Shown here: positions 59,770 to 64,000 of the stretch, piece after piece
How positions within the stretch are numbered: position 1 is the first letter of the stretch
Layout of the letters: each line of letters opens with the position of its first letter
Assembly: GCF_000292525.1 (NCBI RefSeq)
Contig: NZ_AEYF01000040.1
Span: forward strand, 186,001-250,000
DNA from: Rhizobium sp. CCGE 510
GTDB taxonomy: Bacteria; Pseudomonadota; Alphaproteobacteria; Rhizobiales; Rhizobiaceae
DNA: 64,000 bases
Direction of reading: 5' to 3'
The notes under the pieces: generated by a model
What the model saw: only the letters and a program-made list of their open reading frames with translations
What the model was told of the DNA's origin: nothing
Databases searched by the model: none
Made by a program: the position numbers and the translations under genes

Positions 59770-61038
59770 CTAGTCTAGCCAGGCGGGAACGGAGTCGAGG
59801 CTGATCAGTTCGGCATAGGTTCTGCGCGGGCGAATCGTATGGAAATCGCTGCCTCTGACCAGAACTTCGGGCACCAGCAGCCGGCTGTTATATGTTCCGG
59901 CCTGGACCGCGCCATAAGCGCCGGCAGTGCTGACGGCAATCAGGTCGCCGGGTTTCGGCATCGCCATCTCGCGGTCGAGCGCCAGATAATCGCCGGTCTC
60001 GCAGACCGGGCCGACGACGTCGGCGCGGATGCGCGGGGCGTTCGCCGCCGAAATCGTCACCGGGCGGATCTCATGATAGGCCTCGTAGAGCGTCGGGCGG
60101 ATGAGATCGTTCATCGCGCCGTCGACGATGACGAAGGTCTTTTCGCCGCCATCCTTCACATAGAGGACTTCGGTCACCAGGATACCGGCATTGCCGACGA
60201 TCAGGCGGCCGGGCTCGGTGATGATCTTGCAGTTGAGGCCGCGCAGCTGGTTCTTGACGATGGCCGCATAGGCATCCGGCAGCGGCGGCGGATTGTTGTC
60301 GTCCTTATAGGGGATGCCGAGACCGCCGCCGATATCGACGTGGTGGATGGTATGGCCGTCGGCGCGCAGCGTCGCGACAAGATCGTGCAGCAGCTTGAAG
60401 GCGTCGTCGAAGGGCTGCAATTCGGTGATCTGGCTGCCGATATGCATGTCGATGCCGTTGACCTCGATGCCCGGCAGCTTGGCGGCATGGGCATAGATGG
60501 CGCGGGCACGCTCCCAGGAGATGCCGAATTTGTTTTCCTTCTTGCCGGTCGAAATCTTCGAATGAGTTTTTGCATCGACGTCAGGGTTGATCCGGAAGGA
60601 GACCGGCGCCTTCTTGCCCGCGCTGACAGCGCGTTGGTTGAGAATTTCGAGCTCAGGTTCGGATTCGACGTTGAAGCAGTAGATGCCTGCCTCGAGGGCG
60701 AAATCCATCTCCTGCGGCGTCTTGCCGACACCTGAAAACATGATTCGGCTGGCGGGAACGTCGGCGGCGAGCGCGCGGCGCAGTTCGCCCTCCGAGACGA
60801 CATCGATACCGGCGCCGAGGCGGCCAAGTGTCTTCAGCACCGCCTGGTTCGAGTTCGCCTTCATCGCGTAACAAACCATCGAGTCCATGTCGGCGAAGGC
60901 CTCGGAAAAGACGCGGTAATGGCGCTCCAGCGTTGCGGTGGAATAAACATAAAAGGGTGTGCCGACCGCCTTGGCGATCTCGGGAACGGGGACGTTCTCG
61001 GCATGCAGGACGCCGTCTCGGTACTCGAAATGGTTCAC
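59770..61038 (-). CDS. lysA: Diaminopimelate decarboxylase
   Basis: A 422-residue PLP fold III enzyme. The PLP lysine is in VCYAMKANSNQAVL; HIGSQITELQPF and the PLP-binding GGGLGIPYKDDN follow; substrate binding GPVCETGDYLALDREM lies near the C terminus, with GAYGAVQAGTYNSR. It makes lysine from meso-diaminopimelate. It lies directly after the small LptM-like gene (11 bp apart). A RIME-like element begins just beyond its stop. Confidence 0.96.
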   Translation of the reverse strand: MNHFEYRDGVLHAENVPVPEIAKAVGTPFYVYSTATLERHYRVFSEAFADMDSMVCYAMKANSNQAVLKTLGRLGAGIDVVSEGELRRALAADVPASRIMFSGVGKTPQEMDFALEAGIYCFNVESEPELEILNQRAVSAGKKAPVSFRINPDVDAKTHSKISTGKKENKFGISWERARAIYAHAAKLPGIEVNGIDMHIGSQITELQPFDDAFKLLHDLVATLRADGHTIHHVDIGGGLGIPYKDDNNPPPLPDAYAAIVKNQLRGLNCKIITEPGRLIVGNAGILVTEVLYVKDGGEKTFVIVDGAMNDLIRPTLYEAYHEIRPVTISAANAPRIRADVVGPVCETGDYLALDREMAMPKPGDLIAVSTAGAYGAVQAGTYNSRLLVPEVLVRGSDFHTIRPRRTYAELISLDSVPAWLD

Positions 61039-61049
61039 GGGCTTGTGCC

Positions 61050-61244
61050 TTAAAGAAGGGGATCGAGAAGGAAGGGCTTGTCGACGGTTCCCGGCTTTTT
61101 CGTCGGCTTGGAAACGTCGCCTTCCTTGGTTGCCGCAGCACTCGGCGGATCGAGATCACCCTTGCGCCCGCATCCGGCAACGGCAAGGCCGATGACGGCG
61201 AGAACCGCCGTCAGGCGGACGAGGTGCGGCAAGCTCTTCTGCAT
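61050..61244 (-). CDS. lptM: LptM-like small lipoprotein (YifL family)
   Basis: 64 residues. The lipoprotein signal RLTAVLAVIGLAVAGC is followed by GRKGDLDPPSAA, the CG.KG.L..P signature of the LptM/YifL family. LptM assists maturation of the LptD-LptE lipopolysaccharide translocon in E. coli. Placement between argH and lysA parallels the lptM-lysA neighbourhood in many proteobacteria. The ATG at 61244 has GAGG upstream. Confidence 0.85.
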   Translation of the reverse strand: MQKSLPHLVRLTAVLAVIGLAVAGCGRKGDLDPPSAAATKEGDVSKPTKKPGTVDKPFLLDPLL

Positions 61245-61396
61245 GGATATCCTCTTCGGCGGCATTTGATGGCATCATTCATATCGAATGATGGAGATCT
61301 TCATAGCGAAGTTTATCCGCCTTGTGCACCCTGATTGTTGGACGGCCTTCTCGCGTATGCGGCAAGGCTGCGGCGGCTTTCGCCGCCTGGTATCCC

Positions 61397-62800
61397 TCAG
61401 TTGCGGGCACGCCAGAAGGCGATCTGCTTGCGTACTTCGGACGGCGCCGTGCCGCCGAAGCTCTTGCGGCTGGCGACCGAGGCCTCGACGGTCAACACGT
61501 CGTAGACCTTGTCGGTGATGTCGGGATGGATCGCTTGAAGATCTGCGAGCGGCAGTTCGGCAAGGTCGCAGCTTTTGCTTTCGGCAAGCCCCACAGCGCG
61601 GCCGGTGACGTGATGGGCATCGCGGAAGGGGAGGCCTGCTTCGCGCACCAGCCAGTCGGCAAGATCGGTCGCTGTCGAATAGCCGGAGCCGGCTGCGGCC
61701 TTCATGCGCGCGGTGTTGACCGTCATATCGCGCACCATGCCGGTCATGGCGGCGATTGCCAGCTCCAGGCTCTCGGCCGCGTCGAACACCTGTTCCTTGT
61801 CTTCCTGCATGTCCTTGGAATAGGCGAGCGGCAGGCCCTTCATGATCGTCAGCAGGGCCACCAGCGAGCCGTTGATGCGGCCGGTCTTGGCGCGCACCAG
61901 TTCGGCGGCATCGGGGTTCTTCTTCTGCGGCATGATCGAGGAGCCGGTCGAGAAGGCGTCGGAGAGACGGACGAAACCGAATTGCGGGGTCGACCAGATG
62001 ACAATCTCTTCCGCCAGACGCGAAAGGTGCATGCCAGCGATTGCGGCGATCGACAGGAACTCGATGGCGAAGTCGCGGTCGGAGACCGTATCGATGGAGT
62101 TGCGGGTCGGCTCGCGGAAACCGAGCGCCTTGGCGGTCATGTGACGGTCGATCGGATAGCCGGTGCCGGCAAGGGCGGCGGCGCCGATCGGGCTTTCATC
62201 CAGATGCTCGATGGCGTGGCGGACGCGCGAGCGGTCGCGGCCGAACATTTCGACATAGGCCATGCAGTGATGGCCAAAGGTCACGGGCTGGGCGGTCTGC
62301 AGATGGGTGAAGCCCGGCATGACGCTTTCGGCATGTTCCTCGGCGCGGTCGAGGAAGGCGGCGATGAGGCCGGTCAGCATCTTCTCGGTCTTCTCAAGCT
62401 CTTCCTTCACCCAGAGGCGGAAGTCGAGCGCTACCTGATCGTTGCGCGAGCGGGCGGTGTGCAGCCGGCCGGCCGCCGGTCCGATCAGCGTCGCCAGGCG
62501 CGCCTCGACATTCATATGGATGTCTTCGAGCTGCCGCGAGAATTCGAAATTACCGGTTTCGATTTCTGACAGGATCGTGTTTAGCCCGTGAACGATCTTG
62601 TCCTTATCGTCGGCTGATATGATCCCCTGATGGGCGAGCATGGTCGCGTGGGCGATCGAACCGCGGATATCCTGCGCGAATAGCTTCTTGTCGAAACCGA
62701 TCGAGGCATTTATCTCCTCCATAATCGCGTCCGGGCCGGAAGCGAAGCGCCCGCCCCACATCTGGTTGGAGGATTTGGTATCGGTTTTGCTCTCGGCCAT
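61397..62800 (-). CDS. argH: Argininosuccinate lyase
   Basis: 467 residues. The N terminus is NQMWGGRFASGPDAIMEEIN; HTARSRNDQVALDFRLWVKE and TPGFTHLQ-like MPGFTHLQTAQPVTFGHH follow; the signature loop is GSSIMPQKKNPDAAELVRAK. It cleaves argininosuccinate to arginine and fumarate. It is divergent from tlpA, with the starts only 26 bp apart, so the promoters must overlap the partner's 5' end. Confidence 0.97.
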   Translation of the reverse strand: MAESKTDTKSSNQMWGGRFASGPDAIMEEINASIGFDKKLFAQDIRGSIAHATMLAHQGIISADDKDKIVHGLNTILSEIETGNFEFSRQLEDIHMNVEARLATLIGPAAGRLHTARSRNDQVALDFRLWVKEELEKTEKMLTGLIAAFLDRAEEHAESVMPGFTHLQTAQPVTFGHHCMAYVEMFGRDRSRVRHAIEHLDESPIGAAALAGTGYPIDRHMTAKALGFREPTRNSIDTVSDRDFAIEFLSIAAIAGMHLSRLAEEIVIWSTPQFGFVRLSDAFSTGSSIMPQKKNPDAAELVRAKTGRINGSLVALLTIMKGLPLAYSKDMQEDKEQVFDAAESLELAIAAMTGMVRDMTVNTARMKAAAGSGYSTATDLADWLVREAGLPFRDAHHVTGRAVGLAESKSCDLAELPLADLQAIHPDITDKVYDVLTVEASVASRKSFGGTAPSEVRKQIAFWRARN

Positions 62801-62826
62801 GGAAGATGCCCGTCCTGGAGAATGAA

Positions 62827-63528
62827 ATGACGACGAGAAAACCCTTCGGCCTGCCGTCCGTAAAATTGATCGCAATCGCCGCCGTTGCAGGCGTTGTTGC
62901 CGGTGCGGCAGCGGTATACGTGAAGGAGACGGGGATTGGCAATGGCATCGGCGATACCGCTTCAGCCGAATGCTCGCTGGCTAGGGATCGCGCTGCCAAT
63001 CTGACGCCGCTGATGAAGGGGCAGGTCGCCGCCATGGTCGCCGCCAACCAACCGCGCAAGCTGACTGCGGTTACCTTCAACGGCCCCGACGGCACGGCGA
63101 TGACGCTCGACCATTTTGCCGGCAAGACCGTGCTTCTCAATCTGTGGGCCACGTGGTGCGTGCCCTGCCGCGAGGAGATGCCGGCGCTGAACGCGCTGGA
63201 AAAGGGTATGGGAAGCGACAAGTTCCAGGTCGTGCCGGTCAATATCGATACCGGTGACGAGGAGAAGCCGAAGGCCTTCTTGAACGAGATCGGTGTCGAT
63301 GCGCTGCAGCTTTACCGCGACAATACGATCGGCGTCTTCAATAGCCTGAAGAAGGAAGGCCTGGCTTTCGGTCTGCCGGTGACACTGCTGCTCGACGACA
63401 AGGGCTGCCTGATTTCGGCGATGAACGGCCCGGCTGCCTGGGACAGCGAAGATGCCAAGGCGCTGATCAAGGGCGCTATCGGTCCTAAAGCGGGTCGCGA
63501 TCTTTCAGATTCGCTCGATGCGCTTTAG
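62827..63528 (+). CDS. tlpA: TlpA-type thiol:disulfide interchange protein
   Basis: 233 residues with an N-terminal helix (LIAIAAVAGVVAGAAAVYVK) anchoring a periplasmic thioredoxin fold. The active site is WATWCVPCREEMPALNAL, and a cis-Pro lies in GLPVTLLLDDKG. TlpA reduces partners such as CcmG targets or copper-delivery proteins for cytochrome oxidase. The last 15 residues (GPKAGRDLSDSLDAL) and the TAG are encoded by a palindromic intergenic element. GGAG lies 6 bp before the ATG. Confidence 0.92.
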   Translation: MTTRKPFGLPSVKLIAIAAVAGVVAGAAAVYVKETGIGNGIGDTASAECSLARDRAANLTPLMKGQVAAMVAANQPRKLTAVTFNGPDGTAMTLDHFAGKTVLLNLWATWCVPCREEMPALNALEKGMGSDKFQVVPVNIDTGDEEKPKAFLNEIGVDALQLYRDNTIGVFNSLKKEGLAFGLPVTLLLDDKGCLISAMNGPAAWDSEDAKALIKGAIGPKAGRDLSDSLDAL

Positions 63529-63582
63529 GTCTTTGTGTTTACGCATGTCAACCACTGCACACTTTTGCGCGACATGCCTTAA
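63489..63582. repeat. GCATGTCGCGCAAAAGTGTGC element, reverse orientation, overlapping tlpA (S3)
   Basis: The right part CTAAAGCGGGTCGCGATCTT...GCGCTTTAG (63489-63530) lies inside the 3' end of tlpA. The left part ...GCACACTTTTGCGCGACATG follows the stop. The order is the exact inverse of the copy at 21219-21347. Confidence 0.75.
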
Positions 63583-63590
63583 GGAGCCCG

Positions 63591-63683
63591 TCAGGAGTCT
63601 CCGTCTCCCTTGATGAGGAACACACCCGCAAGTCCGATGAGCACGCAGCATTGCAGCAGGAACATCGGTGTTTCAGGCGACAT
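63591..63683 (-). CDS. Very small membrane protein (30 residues)
   Basis: MSPETPMFLLQCCVLIGLAG followed by VFLIKGDGDS. It is one hydrophobic helix with a short charged tail. GGGAGGAAA lies just before the ATG, a very good ribosome binding site, and the frame is exactly 31 codons. The product is not recognised. It lies between tlpA and the dehydrogenase gene on the opposite strand to tlpA. Confidence 0.6.
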   Translation of the reverse strand: MSPETPMFLLQCCVLIGLAGVFLIKGDGDS

Positions 63684-63758
63684 GGCGTTTCCTCCCGTTC
63701 ACGGCAAGAAAGCATGTCGCGGGCGGCCGGTCCATTCGCCCTTTCGGGTAATATCTGC

Positions 63759-64000
63759 TTACCGCGTCGGGACCGGCACTTCACCGCGATAGTCATAGAA
63801 GCCGCGTCCGGACTTGCGTCCGAGCCAGCCGGCCTCGACATATTTCACCAGCAGCGGGCAGGGACGGTATTTCGAGTCCGCCAAGCCGTCGTGAAGCACC
63901 TGCATGATCGAAAGGCAGGTGTCGAGGCCGATGAAGTCGGCAAGCTGCAGCGGCCCCATCGGATGGTTGGCGCCGAGCTTCATCGCCGTATCGATGGCAT
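63759..64000 (-). CDS. 3-hydroxybutyryl-CoA dehydrogenase, C-terminal part (cut by window edge)
   Basis: About 80 C-terminal residues: LGANHPMGPLQLADFIGLDT and YVEAGWLGRKSGRGFYDYRG. These are hallmarks of the 3-hydroxyacyl-CoA dehydrogenase C-terminal domain (short-chain HbdA/PaaH type). The N-terminal NAD-binding domain is outside the window. The stop is TAA/TGA-side at 63759. The enzyme converts acetoacetyl-CoA and 3-hydroxybutyryl-CoA in butyrate/PHB metabolism. Confidence 0.9.
   Translation of the reverse strand, partial: AIDTAMKLGANHPMGPLQLADFIGLDTCLSIMQVLHDGLADSKYRPCPLLVKYVEAGWLGRKSGRGFYDYRGEVPVPTR

Overview
The window is a GC-rich stretch of a rhizobial chromosome, most probably from the Rhizobium etli / R. 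leguminosarum group. This is inferred from the families and gene order seen (tamA-tamB, hemA, cobS-cobT, aroK-aroB, hisC-tyrA, ftsE-ftsX, cpdR, argH-lptM-lysA) and from many copies of palindromic intergenic elements of the RIME type. Coding density is high, and most genes are conserved chromosomal housekeeping genes.

Layout. 0-1 kb: start of an arginase gene divergent from an Lrp/AsnC regulator, then a palindromic repeat. 1-10 kb: tamB (very large, with eight tandem 107-residue units), tamA and a glycine-zipper lipoprotein. 10-19 kb: hemA, then a six-gene sugar operon: LacI repressor, solute-binding protein, two permeases, a GH127 beta-L-arabinofuranosidase-like enzyme and an ABC ATPase. 19-21.9 kb: dxr, an unknown secreted protein, a BON protein and a 50-residue membrane protein. 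22-25 kb: an accessory pocket with lower GC that ends at tRNA-Arg(CCT). It holds an AAC(6')-type acetyltransferase, a 5'-truncated brnT toxin remnant with an intact brnA antitoxin, and an unknown membrane-anchored protein. 25-33.7 kb: M20 amidohydrolase, D,D-carboxypeptidase, CobW-type GTPase with a His-rich loop, a frameshifted unknown gene, TusA-like protein, L,D-transpeptidase, accA, xerD. 33.8-43.3 kb: aroK-aroB-CNNM transporter, bolA, DnaJ-like protein, cobS-cobT, phytase-like esterase, queuosine-precursor transporter, rpmB. 43.5-54.7 kb: DUF3108, DMT exporter, cupin, gloB, methyltransferase, hisC-tyrA, DUF2125, ChaC, acyltransferase, YdcF, ftsE-ftsX. 54.7-64 kb: unknown membrane protein, hpt, cpdR, TIGR02302 protein, lysA, lptM, argH, tlpA, a 30-residue membrane protein and the end of a 3-hydroxybutyryl-CoA dehydrogenase gene.

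How genes fit together. The LacI operon looks like a complete uptake and intracellular cleavage route for beta-L-arabinofuranosides, such as plant cell-wall arabinooligosaccharides. The repressor gene is preceded by two palindromic operators about 32 bp apart around a TTGACA box, and its start codon appears to be CTG. TamA/TamB, LptM, the L,D-transpeptidase, the D,D-carboxypeptidase and FtsEX serve the cell envelope. CobS/CobT are two subunits of the aerobic cobaltochelatase. AroK/AroB and HisC/TyrA make aromatic amino acids.

The features most worth a second look are the tamB repeats, the LacI operator/CTG-start arrangement, the accessory pocket beside tRNA-Arg, and two families of palindromic elements that sit exactly on stop codons. 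In one case the element supplies the C terminus of TlpA. Three small proteins of 30, 50 and 58 residues with good ribosome binding sites are also recorded. All assignments come from reading the sequence; no database search was run.
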